In this document: positions 30,238 to 40,280 of the stretch, piece by piece | How positions within the stretch are numbered: the stretch's first letter is position 1 | Layout: each line of letters starts with the position of its first letter | NCBI RefSeq assembly: GCF_002858935.1 | Contig: NZ_PJRT01000033.1 | Span: 248,001 to 312,000, forward strand | Length of the DNA stretch: 64,000 nucleotides | Reading direction: 5' to 3' | From: Pantoea endophytica | GTDB lineage: Bacteria > Pseudomonadota > Gammaproteobacteria > Enterobacterales > Enterobacteriaceae | The notes under the pieces: generated by a model | What the model was told of the DNA's origin: nothing | Databases searched by the model: none | Seen by the model: the letters and a program-made list of their open reading frames with translations, nothing else | Made by a program: the position numbers and the translations under genes

Positions 30238-32544
30238 TCAGGCGATACGTTGTGACGGTGTGGCGGCGCTTAATGCCAGCTTCACCGGCACCGATTTTGA
30301 GGTCGGCGTACCGCTGCCGTCGCCAAAACTCGAGAGCGGCACCAGCGGGTTGGTTTCCGGATAATACGCCGCGAGGTTACCGCGCGGAATGTTATAGGGC
30401 ACCAGCTTGAAACCGCTGACGCGACGGGTTAAACCGTCATTCCACAGCGTCTCGATATCCACCAACTGGCCTTCAGTGAAGCCCAACGACGTCATATCAT
30501 CCGGATGGATAAACACCACTTCGCGCTGACCGTACACGCCACGATAACGGTCATCGAGGCCGTAAATCGTGGTGTTGTACTGATCGTGTGAACGCAGCGT
30601 TTGCAGCGTGAACGGCACCGCGACATCGCCCAACTGCGGGAACAGCGACGTTGGCAGGTCGGCGGCGCTGAACTCAGCACGTTTGCTTGGCGTATTGAAG
30701 CGCAGCTCGGCGGCAGCGCTACCCAGGTAGAAACCGCCCGGAATGTCGCACTTGTTATTGAAATCAGCAAAGCCGGGAATGGTGGCGGCGATGTGATCGC
30801 GAATCAGATCGTAATTGCCTGCCATCGCCAGCCAGTCGATTTTATCGCTGCCTAATGTCGCATGGGCGATGCCAGCCACAATCGCGGTTTCAGAACGCTG
30901 CGTCTCTGCCAGGGGAATGCCGACGCCTTCTGAGGCGTGCACCATGCTGAACGAGTCTTCCACGGTGATGTACTGATTACCGCTTGCCTGACGATCGCGT
31001 TCGGTACGGCCCAGCGTTGGCAGAATCAGCCCTTCGTGGCCCGGCACCAAATGGCTGCGATTGAGTTTGGTGCTGATGTGCACGGTCAAACCGCAATGCT
31101 GCAACGCTTCTTCGGTGACCGGTGAATCCGGTGCGGCCGCCGCGAGGTTGCCGCCCAGCGCAATCAGCACTTTCACTTCGTCACGCAGCATCGCGTTCAG
31201 CGCTTCAACGGTGTTGTGACCATGCTCGCGCGGGGGTTCGAAATCAAAGTGCGCGCCGAGTGCATCGAGGAACGGCTTGCCCGGCTTCTCATCGATGCCC
31301 ATGGTGCGGTTGCCCTGCACATTACTGTGGCCGCGCACCGGACACAGGCCTGCGCCTTTCTTGCCCAACTGACCAAACAGCAGCTGCAGGTTGGTGATCT
31401 CGCGAACGGTATCCACCGAGTGTTTATGCTGAGTAATGCCCATCGCCCAGGTGACAATCACGCGTTCAGCACTTTGATAGATCGCCGCCGCTTCACGAAT
31501 CTGCACTTCGCTCAGACCGGATTGGCGCACGATATCGTCCCAGCGGGTGTTATCAACGGCGGCAAGATACGCGTCAATGCCATGAGTGTTGGCATCGATA
31601 AACGCCTGATCGAAAATGCCTTCTTCACCGGCAGCTAAACGTGCACGCTGTAGCTCAAGCAGGGCTTTCACCATGCCGCGCACCGCTGCCATATCGCCGC
31701 CCAGATTAGGTTGGTAATAGGCGGAACTGATGGTGCCCGCCATCGACGTGACAATCTCGAGCGGCTTTTGCGGATCGGCAAAACGCTCGAGGCCGCGCTC
31801 GCGCAGCGTGTTAAAGGTGACAATTTTCGCGCCGTGATCGGCCGCGTGCCGCAGGCTGTGCAGCATGCGCGGATGGTTGGTGCCCGGATTCTGACCCAAC
31901 ACGAAAATCGCGTCGGCATGATCAAAATCGTCCAGACGAATGGTGCCTTTACCCACGCCGATGCTGCGTTTCAGGCCGGTGCCGCTGGCTTCGTGGCACA
32001 TGTTCGAGCAGTCGGGGAAGTTGTTGGTGCCCATCACACGGCCAAACAGCTGATAGAGCCAGGACGCTTCGTTGCTGGCGCGGCCGGAGGTGTAAAGCTC
32101 CATTTGATTTGGATGATCCATCGCCTTCAAATGGCGAGCAATCAAGGCTAACGCATCGTCCCAACTGATAGGTTCGTAGTGGTCGGTCGCGCTGTTGTAG
32201 CGCATCGGATGGGTTAAGCGTCCCTGGTACTCAAGGAAGTAATCGCTCTGCTGATAAAGAGTGCTGACGCTGTGCTGGGCAAAAAATTCCGGCGCAACCA
32301 CACGACGCGTGGCTTCCCACGTCACCGCTTTTGCCCCGTTTTCACAGAAGCTGAAGGTGCTTTTGTTGTCATCGCCCCATGCGCAACCTGGGCAGTCGAA
32401 ACCGCGCGCTTTATTCATGCGCATCAGGTTTCGCATGTTCTTCAGGGCAGCTTTACTATCAAGGACGAAACGGGTGGTGGCTTCCAATGAACCCCAGCCG
32501 CCCGCAGCAGCGCGATAGGGTTGAATCTTACGTTTAAATTTCAT
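30238..32544 (-). CDS. FdhF/YdeP-family molybdopterin oxidoreductase alpha subunit
   Basis: 768 residues aligning over the full length with E. coli YdeP: KIQPYRAAAGGWGS at the start, GFDCPGCAW near 48, FPDCSNMCHEASG near 177, GQNPGTNHPRML near 215, GITQHKHS near 380, CPVRGHSNVQGNRTMG near 408 and HDQYNTTIYGLDDRYRGVYGQR near 660. These are bis-MGD molybdoenzyme motifs. YdeP is linked to acid resistance in E. coli, but the reaction is unknown. The usual N-terminal [4Fe-4S] cysteine pattern is reduced to CPGC. It stands alone and is divergent from a PTS gene; I do not name it ydeP because the synteny differs. Confidence 0.85.
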   Translation of the reverse strand: MKFKRKIQPYRAAAGGWGSLEATTRFVLDSKAALKNMRNLMRMNKARGFDCPGCAWGDDNKSTFSFCENGAKAVTWEATRRVVAPEFFAQHSVSTLYQQSDYFLEYQGRLTHPMRYNSATDHYEPISWDDALALIARHLKAMDHPNQMELYTSGRASNEASWLYQLFGRVMGTNNFPDCSNMCHEASGTGLKRSIGVGKGTIRLDDFDHADAIFVLGQNPGTNHPRMLHSLRHAADHGAKIVTFNTLRERGLERFADPQKPLEIVTSMAGTISSAYYQPNLGGDMAAVRGMVKALLELQRARLAAGEEGIFDQAFIDANTHGIDAYLAAVDNTRWDDIVRQSGLSEVQIREAAAIYQSAERVIVTWAMGITQHKHSVDTVREITNLQLLFGQLGKKGAGLCPVRGHSNVQGNRTMGIDEKPGKPFLDALGAHFDFEPPREHGHNTVEALNAMLRDEVKVLIALGGNLAAAAPDSPVTEEALQHCGLTVHISTKLNRSHLVPGHEGLILPTLGRTERDRQASGNQYITVEDSFSMVHASEGVGIPLAETQRSETAIVAGIAHATLGSDKIDWLAMAGNYDLIRDHIAATIPGFADFNNKCDIPGGFYLGSAAAELRFNTPSKRAEFSAADLPTSLFPQLGDVAVPFTLQTLRSHDQYNTTIYGLDDRYRGVYGQREVVFIHPDDMTSLGFTEGQLVDIETLWNDGLTRRVSGFKLVPYNIPRGNLAAYYPETNPLVPLSSFGDGSGTPTSKSVPVKLALSAATPSQRIA

Positions 32545-32788
32545 AGTTGCAGGCTTATTTGTTTATGAGTTGTTATCAGAATATGTCTTCTGTTAGCGGG
32601 AAGTGTGCGACTCTCCTTAAAAGTTGTCTAATTGATTGGTTTAATGGTGCGATAGGTGGCGTTTATCGTGAAACGCACGCAAAGCGTGACCTAAGTCAAA
32701 CTTCCCCGGCTGTTAAGGGGCGGCAGTTACGTGCTGCTGAGATAACTGACTAATAATTGCTCTTTCCATTCTGAAAAGGGCACGCAGC

Positions 32789-34378
32789 ATGAAGAATCTG
32801 GCAAGCCAAATTCACGCCTTCGGTAAAGCCTTAATGATGCCCATCTCGGTGATTGCTGCCGCAGGGATCTTTCTTGGCCTGGCCGCCGCAATGCAAAATC
32901 CGGCCATCACCGGCGATGCCTTCGCCAGTCTGCAGGTGCCACAGCTGATTATCGGGTTTATCCGCAAGGTGGCGGGCGCGCTGTTCGCCAATTTGCCGCT
33001 GTTCTTTGCGGTGGCCAGCGCCATCGGGCTGGCGAAAGCGGAGAAACCGACCGCCGCCTTTGCCGCCGTAATTGGCTATATCGCCATGAATGTTGGTATC
33101 AGCTCCACGCTGGCGTCGAAAGGTTTGACAGCCGCTACCACCACGCCAGAAGCGCTGCAGAAAGCGGGTATGGATCAAACCGCAGCGATGATGACGTCGG
33201 CCGAATACATCGACATGCTCGGCATCTTTACTTACAACATGAGCGTGCTGGGCGGCGTGATTGCTGGATTGATTACCGTGCTGCTGCATAACCGTTTTTA
33301 CACTCAGCAACTGCCGACGGCGATCAGCTTCTTTGGTGGACGCCGCTTTGTGCCGATCGTGACCGTGGTGGTGCTGCCGCTGGTGGGCGTGCTGCTGGCG
33401 TTGATTTGGCCGACCATCGGCGAAGGCATCGCGTGGGTGGGTTTGATGATTGGTAAAAGCGGGCAATACGGCGCCTTCCTGCTTGGCACCAGCGAACGCT
33501 TACTGATTCCCACCGGTTTGCACCATATCCTCAACGAAACCGTGCGCTTCACACCGATTGGCGGCATGGCAACGGTTGATGGACAAAGCATCGTCGGCGC
33601 GCTGAACATCTTCAACACCTCGCTAACGCATCCCGGCGCCATCCCGGACGACACGGTGCGCGGCGCGACGCAGTTCCTCGCGCAGGGCAAAATTCCGGTA
33701 ATGATGTTTGGCTTACCAGCCGCCGCGCTGGCGATCTACCACACTGCGCGCCCTGAGCATAAGCAGCGCGTTAAAGCGCTGGTGCTGGCCGGTGCACTGA
33801 CTTCCTTTACCACCGGCATCACCGAGCCGCTGGAGTTCTGTTTCATCTTCGTGTCGCCGGTGCTCTATATCCTGCATGCGCTATTAACCGGCCTGTCATT
33901 TATGTTGATGTCGATGCTGCATTTGATGATTGGCAACGTGCAGGGCGGCGCCATCGATCTGGTGGTGTTCGGCATTCTCGGTGGCAGCAAAACGCATTGG
34001 TGGTGGACGATTGTGCTCGGCGTAATTTATGTGCCGATTTACTACTACGGCTTCCGTTTTGTCATCACGCGGATGCGGGTTGAAACGCCGGGACGGGAAT
34101 CCGATGAGGAGCACAAACCCGAACAGGTGGCGGCGGATGAGCGCACCAAAGTGATCATCAGCGGGCTGGGTGGCGAAGCCAATATAGAGGACGTCGATTG
34201 CTGCTTCACCCGGCTGCGCGTGCGGGTCAAACAGATGAATGAGGTGGTGGATCAAACGTTACTGACCACCGGCGCGAACGGCATCAATCGCGTCAGCGAA
34301 CACGATATCCAGGTGATTTATGGCCCGCAGGTCGAGAAGATCGCCAACGACGTAAAAAGTGCCTTGGGTGTGGCGTAA
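32789..34378 (+). CDS. PTS EIICB of the glucose/maltose/alpha-glucoside family
   Basis: 529 residues. EIIC (residues 1-420) has the family marks LFANLPLFFAVASAIGLAK near 68, TGLHHILNETVRF near 248 and GITEPLEFCFIF near 345; EIIB (about 450-529) has VDCCFTRLRVRV near 471, where the second Cys is at the usual phosphorylated position (family norm is D.CxTRLR). There is no EIIA domain, so Crr (EIIA-Glc) is the expected phosphodonor. Sugar is not decidable; alpha-glucosides are plausible. It is followed by a LysR gene in the same direction, 80 bases away. Confidence 0.85.
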   Translation: MKNLASQIHAFGKALMMPISVIAAAGIFLGLAAAMQNPAITGDAFASLQVPQLIIGFIRKVAGALFANLPLFFAVASAIGLAKAEKPTAAFAAVIGYIAMNVGISSTLASKGLTAATTTPEALQKAGMDQTAAMMTSAEYIDMLGIFTYNMSVLGGVIAGLITVLLHNRFYTQQLPTAISFFGGRRFVPIVTVVVLPLVGVLLALIWPTIGEGIAWVGLMIGKSGQYGAFLLGTSERLLIPTGLHHILNETVRFTPIGGMATVDGQSIVGALNIFNTSLTHPGAIPDDTVRGATQFLAQGKIPVMMFGLPAAALAIYHTARPEHKQRVKALVLAGALTSFTTGITEPLEFCFIFVSPVLYILHALLTGLSFMLMSMLHLMIGNVQGGAIDLVVFGILGGSKTHWWWTIVLGVIYVPIYYYGFRFVITRMRVETPGRESDEEHKPEQVAADERTKVIISGLGGEANIEDVDCCFTRLRVRVKQMNEVVDQTLLTTGANGINRVSEHDIQVIYGPQVEKIANDVKSALGVA

Positions 34379-34385
34379 CACAATA

Positions 34386-34414
34386 GCCGCTGCGCGTGGG
34401 CGCAGCGCAGCGGC
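34386..34414 (+). terminator. Stem-loop after the PTS gene
   Basis: GCCGCTGCGC/GCGCAGCGGC, 10 bp, with a nine-base loop, 7 bases after the stop. No T run follows, so termination strength is uncertain. Confidence 0.5.
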
Positions 34415-34458
34415 AACCGCCATGATACACTGCTGTTTTCCAGCCAATTCTGCTTTCC

Positions 34459-35355
34459 ATGGACATCAAACAATTAATCTATCTGACGAATCTTGAACGC
34501 GAACGCCACTTTGGCCGCGCGGCAGAGGTCAGCTTTGTCAGCCAGCCGACGCTATCGATGCGCCTGAAAAACCTCGAACGCGAATTAGGGCTGTCGCTGA
34601 TCAATCGCAGTAATAATTTCGATGGCTTTACGCCAGAAGGCGAGCGCGTACTGACCTGGGCGCGGGAAATTGTTTCGGTGTATCAGGGATTGAAGCTGGA
34701 AGTGGAGTCGCTCAAGCATGGCGTCAACGGCACCTTGCGGCTTGGCGTGATGCCGCAGTGCAGCGTGGCGCTGCCAGCGTTGTTGAAAGCGGTTGAAGCG
34801 CGTTATCCACAGCTGGATTATCGCGTGGCCGCGATGAGCGCCGATCAGCTGCTGGAAGCGCTCAACAGCCACACCGTGGATGGCGGTATCGGCTTTTTTG
34901 AACTGACGTCACTGCGCGAGCTGCATTTTCAAACTGCGCTGTTGAAAGATCCGGGTGTCGAGGCGCTGTTCAATCCGGCGCACTTTCCGGCGCTGCTCGA
35001 GCAAGAGAACATCTCGCTCGCCACGCTTGCCTGCCAGCCGCTTTGTCTGGCGGAACCTACGCGCTATTTTCGACGCTATCTTGATGGGCAGCTGCGGGAA
35101 ACCGGCTTGATCCCACGTGTGATCGTTGAGAGCGCGTCGATTATGCAACTGCTGCAAAGTGCGCAGGTTGGTTTGGGCGTGATGGTGTCGCCACGCGGGC
35201 ATCTGTTGCCGGAGCTGATGCAGAATCTGGCGCGGCGGCCGATTGAGATGGCGCCGATGGGCCGGCAGGCGGCATTAGTGATTGCCGAGCCGGGCAGAGC
35301 ATCGCCGCTGGCTCAGCATTTCTTTGATGAAGCGCGGCGACATCTGCCCGATTAA
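34459..35355 (+). CDS. LysR-family transcriptional regulator
   Basis: 298 residues. The N-terminal winged HTH (MDIKQLIYLTNLERERHFGRAAEVSF then SQPTLSMRLKNLERELG) and the two-lobed effector domain (TLRLGVMPQCSVALPALL; GLGVMVSPRG) are clear. The target is not known; the neighbours are the upstream PTS gene and the convergent AhpD-like gene, whose ends overlap it by four bases. No recognisable symbol. Confidence 0.88.
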   Translation: MDIKQLIYLTNLERERHFGRAAEVSFVSQPTLSMRLKNLERELGLSLINRSNNFDGFTPEGERVLTWAREIVSVYQGLKLEVESLKHGVNGTLRLGVMPQCSVALPALLKAVEARYPQLDYRVAAMSADQLLEALNSHTVDGGIGFFELTSLRELHFQTALLKDPGVEALFNPAHFPALLEQENISLATLACQPLCLAEPTRYFRRYLDGQLRETGLIPRVIVESASIMQLLQSAQVGLGVMVSPRGHLLPELMQNLARRPIEMAPMGRQAALVIAEPGRASPLAQHFFDEARRHLPD

Positions 35356-36479
35356 CGGGGTTCGCCGAGCGCCATCAGCAGGCGATCCTGCCAGCTGGCG
35401 AAAGCCACCGCTTGCAACAGCGTGAAGATGCGTTCGCTGCCCCAGCCCGTGTTCAGCAGCGGCTGCAAATGCGCAGCACTGAAGCGGTCGGGCAGGCGAG
35501 TGAGCTGGGCGCTGAGTGAAATCACTGGCGATGCTGCGCCAGCGCTTTCGACATCCTGCAGCAGTGCGTCACGCCATTCATCGGTAACAAAATCAAACTG
35601 ACGTCGACAACCCAGCACGCGTGCGCTAACCGCCTGCGCCAGCGCTTCATCCCCGGCAAAATGTTCACTCAGCCGCTGTTTTAGCGTGGCGAAGCCATAC
35701 AGCGCTTGCGCATCGTGCACCAGCAGCCAAATGGCATCATCCAATCCCTCAATACCCTGACAGAAAGTAACCGCCGCCAGTTGATCGGCGCTGGCATAGC
35801 GCAGTTCAACCGGTTTCAACGCGTGCTGCCAGCCGTCGTTGCCGGTAAACAGCGCTGCGCTGGCGTCCGGCGGCGGTGTTACGCCCGGAATCCAGCGCAC
35901 CGGCAAGCCCATCATCGCCTGCAGCGATGCCACCACGCGTGACTGATAGCTGACATATCCCACCAGTTGATTCAGCGTGACGATATCGGGCTCGGTTAAG
36001 CCCACCGCGTCCAGCGCGCTGATGCTGTTGGCGGTGATCAGTTCCGGCTGCATCGCCAGCTGACGCGCATATTGGGTGATTTGCGTCAGGCGATTATTGC
36101 TTTCACGTGATGAGTCCGGACCCGGCAACGGATTGAGCCGGGCTGAGTAGTGATTGCACAGGCGCTGCACGCCGGCGACCTGCGCCACCGTTAGCGCGGT
36201 GCTGAGGCGATCGTACAGCGTTAAGGTGTGGGTCAAACTGGTGGCAAGCGTATCGGGAAACAGAATCTGGCTGAGATCGCGCGCGGCCAATAACGCAGGC
36301 TGAAAACGCGACAGCAGCGGCTGTAGCGCGGTCGCTTCCTGTTGCAAACCGAGTAAGAAACGATCGTCGATATAGGCGGCTTCGGGCACCAGCGGCGCAG
36401 TGGCGGTGCTATTCGGGCGAGTCTGGCTTTCATAAAACCAGTGGTCATGGCCGGGAGAACGGCGTTGTTCCATGGTCAT
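35352..36479 (-). CDS. Tandem CMD/AhpD-fold protein without CxxC motifs
   Basis: 375 residues in two similar halves. Each half ends with the same helix pattern: LNQLVGYVSYQSRVVASLQ near 190 and LLQAVAFASWQDRLLMALGE near 357. This resembles peroxidase-related and carboxymuconolactone-decarboxylase-domain proteins (the Avi_7169/Avi_7170-type pair) fused in one chain. The AhpD CxxC pair is missing: the likely spots read LCNHY in the first half and LGCRRQ in the second, each with a single Cys. Enzymatic function is therefore unclear. Predicted cytoplasmic. It ends on top of the convergent LysR gene. Confidence 0.68.
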   Translation of the reverse strand: MTMEQRRSPGHDHWFYESQTRPNSTATAPLVPEAAYIDDRFLLGLQQEATALQPLLSRFQPALLAARDLSQILFPDTLATSLTHTLTLYDRLSTALTVAQVAGVQRLCNHYSARLNPLPGPDSSRESNNRLTQITQYARQLAMQPELITANSISALDAVGLTEPDIVTLNQLVGYVSYQSRVVASLQAMMGLPVRWIPGVTPPPDASAALFTGNDGWQHALKPVELRYASADQLAAVTFCQGIEGLDDAIWLLVHDAQALYGFATLKQRLSEHFAGDEALAQAVSARVLGCRRQFDFVTDEWRDALLQDVESAGAASPVISLSAQLTRLPDRFSAAHLQPLLNTGWGSERIFTLLQAVAFASWQDRLLMALGEPR

Positions 36480-36671
36480 TCCTTGCGCTAAAAACGGACT
36501 TGCTGCACAGCGTGCGAATCTGAAAAGCAGGCATGCAACAAAGGGCTAGCTTATCGTCGCTGAACGGCTGTCCACGGCAAAAGAATGTTGGGGAATAATT
36601 AATAGCTTACGAGTATAAGGAGGGCGTTATTTGAAGAGGAGGTCGCCATGAAAGGCGACCTTAGGTAAATC

Positions 36672-37460
36672 TTATTTCAGTTCCAGCTCGTTCATTGCGG
36701 CAATGCTGAAGCCGCCATCAACGTGTACCACTTCGCCGGTGATACCACCCGCCAAATCAGAGCACAGGAATGCAGCTGAGTTACCCACGTCTTCAATAGT
36801 AACGGTACGACGAATCGGGGTAACCGCTTCGCAGTGCGCCAGCATTTTACGGAAATCTTTGATGCCTGATGCAGCCAGCGTACGGATTGGACCGGCAGAA
36901 ACGGCGTTAACACGTGTGCCTTCTGGACCCATTGCGTTCGCCATGTAGCGTACGTTAGCTTCCAGAGACGCTTTCGCCAGACCCATCACGTTGTAGTTCG
37001 GGATGGCGCGCTCTGCACCCAGGTAAGACAGGGTCAGCAGGGCGGAATTCGGGTTCAGCATCGCACGGCACTCTTTCGCCATCGCAACAAAGCTGTACGC
37101 GCTGATGTCGTGAGCGATCTTGAAGCCTTCACGGGTAACAGCATTCACGTAGTCGCCATCCAGCTGATCGCCAGGTGCGAAACCGATGGAGTGAACGAAA
37201 CCGTCAAATTTCGGCCAGGTTTTTGCCAGTTCGGTGAACAGCGCAGTGATGCTCTCGTCTTCAGCCACATCGCATGGCAGAACAATGTCTGAACCCAGAT
37301 CTTTAGCAAACTCTTCCACACGACTTTTCAGTTTGTCGTTCTGGTAGGTGAAAGCCAGTTCTGCGCCCTGTTTGTGCATCGCCTGCGCAATACCGTAGGC
37401 GATTGAGAGTTTACTGGCAACGCCAGTAATCAGAATGCGCTTACCGGAAAGAAAACCCAT
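36672..37460 (-). CDS. fabI: Enoyl-[acyl-carrier-protein] reductase (NADH)
   Basis: 262 residues, as in E. coli Fab[15 protein letters not shown] near 13-26 binds [15 protein letters not shown] near 90 contains the Gly93 associated with triclosan binding; the catalytic [21 protein letters not shown] near 145-165 has the Tyr-x6-Lys pair. It reduces enoyl-ACP in the last step of fatty acid elongation. The ATG at 37460 is chosen over 37481 because homology starts at MGFLSGKRI. Confidence 0.97.
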   Translation of the reverse strand: MGFLSGKRILITGVASKLSIAYGIAQAMHKQGAELAFTYQNDKLKSRVEEFAKDLGSDIVLPCDVAEDESITALFTELAKTWPKFDGFVHSIGFAPGDQLDGDYVNAVTREGFKIAHDISAYSFVAMAKECRAMLNPNSALLTLSYLGAERAIPNYNVMGLAKASLEANVRYMANAMGPEGTRVNAVSAGPIRTLAASGIKDFRKMLAHCEAVTPIRRTVTIEDVGNSAAFLCSDLAGGITGEVVHVDGGFSIAAMNELELK

Positions 37461-37588
37461 AGCTGTAATCCTTTTGGTCATTGTTGTTGGCGGTCGCGAT
37501 GGTTGAAAAACAGGCGACCGACGTTAATCTCGTGCGAAGTCTAGCACGTCTCTATAAATGCGGTAAATCGCACCGCGTTTTCGGCGCC

Positions 37589-38392
37589 TTAACGCTCGCG
37601 GCGCCAGGCTTCAGCGGTTAAGGCTTCACCAAAGTGGCTGGTGATCAGGCGTTTGGTGAGATCGTGCAGCGGCGAGGCCAATACATCGGCGGTGCCGCCG
37701 CGCTCGACCACTTCGCCCTGATGCATCACCAGCACCTGATCGCTGATGTGCTTCATCATGCCGAGATGCTGCGTGACATAAATATAGGCGATGCCGTGCT
37801 TCTCCTGCAGTTCCAGCATCAGGTTTACCAGCTGTGAACGCATGGTCATATCCAGCGAGGCGAGGGCTTCATCGGCGACGATCACTTTTGGCTGCAGAAT
37901 CAGCGCTCGCGCCAGCGCCAGACGCTGCTTCTGGCCCGGCGCCAGCATGTGCGGATAGTATCCGGCGTGGTCGCGCAGCAAACCGACCTGACGCAGCGTG
38001 GCGATAATGCGTTTTTCACGCGCGTCATCATCCAGCTCGGTATTCAGGCGCAGCGGGAAATCGAGTATCTGGCTGATGCGCTGGCGCGGATTCAGCGAGG
38101 TTGAGGGATCCTGAAAAATCATGCGAATGCGCTGGCTGCGATAACCATAATCACCGTACTCCAGCGGATGATCGTCAATCAGCATCTCGCCCTCGCTCGG
38201 CTCGATCATGCCGCTGAGCATTTTTGCCAGCGTCGATTTTCCCGAACCGTTTTCACCAATCACCGCCAGCGTCTGTTTTTCACGCAGGGTAAAACTGACG
38301 CCTTTCACCGCCTCAACGTGCTGACGACGGAACAAACCGGTGCGATAGCGGTAGGTTTTACTCAGGTTGCGCACTTCCAGCAGCGTTTCCAT
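37589..38392 (-). CDS. sapF: Sap transporter ATP-binding protein SapF
   Basis: 267 residues. Walker A GENGSGKST near 49, the unusual signature APGQKQRLALARAL near 152 (in place of LSGGQ, as in E. coli SapF), and Walker B VIVADEALASLD. One of two ATPases of the SapABCDF system, credited with peptide handling in Salmonella and putrescine export for SapBCDF in E. coli. The ATG at 38392 is 2 bases past the sapD stop; it ends the operon. Confidence 0.95.
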   Translation of the reverse strand: METLLEVRNLSKTYRYRTGLFRRQHVEAVKGVSFTLREKQTLAVIGENGSGKSTLAKMLSGMIEPSEGEMLIDDHPLEYGDYGYRSQRIRMIFQDPSTSLNPRQRISQILDFPLRLNTELDDDAREKRIIATLRQVGLLRDHAGYYPHMLAPGQKQRLALARALILQPKVIVADEALASLDMTMRSQLVNLMLELQEKHGIAYIYVTQHLGMMKHISDQVLVMHQGEVVERGGTADVLASPLHDLTKRLITSHFGEALTAEAWRRER

Positions 38393-38394
38393 GT

Positions 38395-39390
38395 TTACTG
38401 GCTCTCCATATTCAGCGGGAAGTGACAAGCAAAGAGATGCGCTTTATTGCCGGTCAGGCGCGGTGTTTCGATGCACTTACGCTGCGCATACGGGCAGCGC
38501 GGCCCCAGACGACAGCCAATCGGCAGATGTTCCAGTGAAGGAATCGCGCCAGAAAGCGTGTTGAGGCGGCTTTTGTGCGGCAGCGCGCTACCGAAATCGG
38601 GCATCGCCCGGATCAGCGCCTGCGTGTAAGGATGATGCGGTGACTCCATTAACTCTTCGCTTTGCGCGATCTCCACCGTCTGGCCGCAATACATCACATT
38701 AATGCGGTCGGCCCAGTGGCTCATGGTGCGCAGATCGTGGCTGATCAGCAAAATAGTGGTGTTATTATTCTGATTGAGGCGGCTCAGCAGGCGGAAAATT
38801 TGCGCCTGCGTGGTCGGCTCCATCGCATTGGTTGGTTCATCGGCGATCAGTAAACGCGGCTGATTGGCCAGCGCGATGGCGATCATTACCTTTTGGCATT
38901 CGCCGTCGGTGAGTTCATACGGGAAACTGCGCATGATGTCTTTATGATCTTTGATGCCGACGCGATGCAGCAGCTCAATGGCGCGCACTTTGCGCCAGAA
39001 CCACAGCCGTTTATACCAGCGGCCTTTGTGCGTCCAACGCGGAATCGCCTGCATCAGCTGGCGACCAATACTTTCTGACGGATCAAGACAGGATTGCGGC
39101 TCCTGAAAAATCATCGACACGTTATGGCCGACGATCCGACGGCGTTCGCGCGGTGACAGGCGCAGCAGATCAATATCATCAAACACCATGCGATCGGCGG
39201 TGACGCGCCAGTTATCTTTGGTGACGCCGCAAATTGCTTTGGCGATCAGACTTTTGCCTGAACCCGATTCACCCACCAAACCGCGGATTTCGCCTTCGCT
39301 TAGCGTCAGGTTGATGCGATCAACCGCTTTGACCGGACCGTCAGCGGTCATAAATTCGATGGTCAGGTTACGGATATCCAGTAGCGGCAT
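38395..39390 (-). CDS. sapD: Sap transporter ATP-binding protein SapD
   Basis: 331 residues of the oligopeptide-transporter ATPase type. Walker [10 protein letters not shown] near 39, signature LTDGECQK near 162, Walker [14 protein letters not shown] near 180, and a C-terminal Cys-containing extension ([14 protein letters not shown] near 295) typical of DppD/OppD relatives. It partners SapF. In E. coli SapD also supports TrkH/TrkG potassium uptake. Its ATG shares one base with the sapC stop. Confidence 0.95.
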   Translation of the reverse strand: MPLLDIRNLTIEFMTADGPVKAVDRINLTLSEGEIRGLVGESGSGKSLIAKAICGVTKDNWRVTADRMVFDDIDLLRLSPRERRRIVGHNVSMIFQEPQSCLDPSESIGRQLMQAIPRWTHKGRWYKRLWFWRKVRAIELLHRVGIKDHKDIMRSFPYELTDGECQKVMIAIALANQPRLLIADEPTNAMEPTTQAQIFRLLSRLNQNNNTTILLISHDLRTMSHWADRINVMYCGQTVEIAQSEELMESPHHPYTQALIRAMPDFGSALPHKSRLNTLSGAIPSLEHLPIGCRLGPRCPYAQRKCIETPRLTGNKAHLFACHFPLNMESQ

Positions 39391-40280
39391 TATTCAACTC
39401 CCGCTTCTACAGCGCGACGAATGCCGTCGCCCAGCAGGTTAACGATCAACACGCTGACCATCAGCGCCACGCCCGGCAGCATGACCGTCCACGGCGCAAC
39501 GTAGATCAGCTCCAGCGCGTCACCCAGCATCGCACCCCATTCGGGTGAGGGCAGCTGCGCGCCAAGATCGAGGAAACCGAGTGCGGCGATGTCCAGAATC
39601 GCCATCGACAGCGAGCGGGTAAATTCGCTCACCAGCAGCGGCAGCACGTTAGGCAGCACCGCATTCCACAAGATATTCAGGTTGCGCGCACCATCAAGAC
39701 GCAGCGCCACCACATACTCTTTTTCCATCTCATCATGCACAGCAGTATAGATCTCGCGCACCAGACGTGGGATCAGCGCGAGAAACACCGCCAGCATCGC
39801 GTGTTCCAGGCGCGGGCCGAGAAATGCCACCACGATAATCGCCAGCAGCAGCGAGGGAATCGACAGTAAGGTATCCAGCACGTGATTCATCACCGCCGAG
39901 CGCATGCCGTGCGTGATACCGGCAAACACGCCAAGCACCAGCGCACAAATTGCCGCCAGCACCGTCACCAAAATCGCCGATCCCACGGTCGGCGCTACGC
40001 CGCTCAGCAGGCGGCTCAGCACATCACGGCCTAAATCGTCGGTGCCGAGGAAGAAGGAGACATCGCCGTAGCGCGACCACGATGGCGGCAGCAGCTGATA
40101 ACCCAGGAATTGCTGATCGATGCCATACGGCGCCAGCAGGCCGCCAAACAGGCACAGGAACAGCAGCAGGCCAAAGCCGTATAAGCCGACCATGCCGCTG
40201 GTATCGCGATACAAGCGCTGCCAGCTGCGACGCAGCGTGCTGGGCAGCCGCTTCTCGTCGTAGACATTATCTAAGGGCAT
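39390..40280 (-). CDS. sapC: Sap transporter permease SapC
   Basis: 296 residues of the DppC/OppC family with six predicted helices. The N-terminal [20 protein letters not shown] segment and [17 protein letters not shown] near 96 are typical, as is the EAA loop near 195 ([18 protein letters not shown]). Overlaps sapB by 14 bases and sapD by one, showing tight coupling in the operon. Confidence 0.95.
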   Translation of the reverse strand: MPLDNVYDEKRLPSTLRRSWQRLYRDTSGMVGLYGFGLLLFLCLFGGLLAPYGIDQQFLGYQLLPPSWSRYGDVSFFLGTDDLGRDVLSRLLSGVAPTVGSAILVTVLAAICALVLGVFAGITHGMRSAVMNHVLDTLLSIPSLLLAIIVVAFLGPRLEHAMLAVFLALIPRLVREIYTAVHDEMEKEYVVALRLDGARNLNILWNAVLPNVLPLLVSEFTRSLSMAILDIAALGFLDLGAQLPSPEWGAMLGDALELIYVAPWTVMLPGVALMVSVLIVNLLGDGIRRAVEAGVE

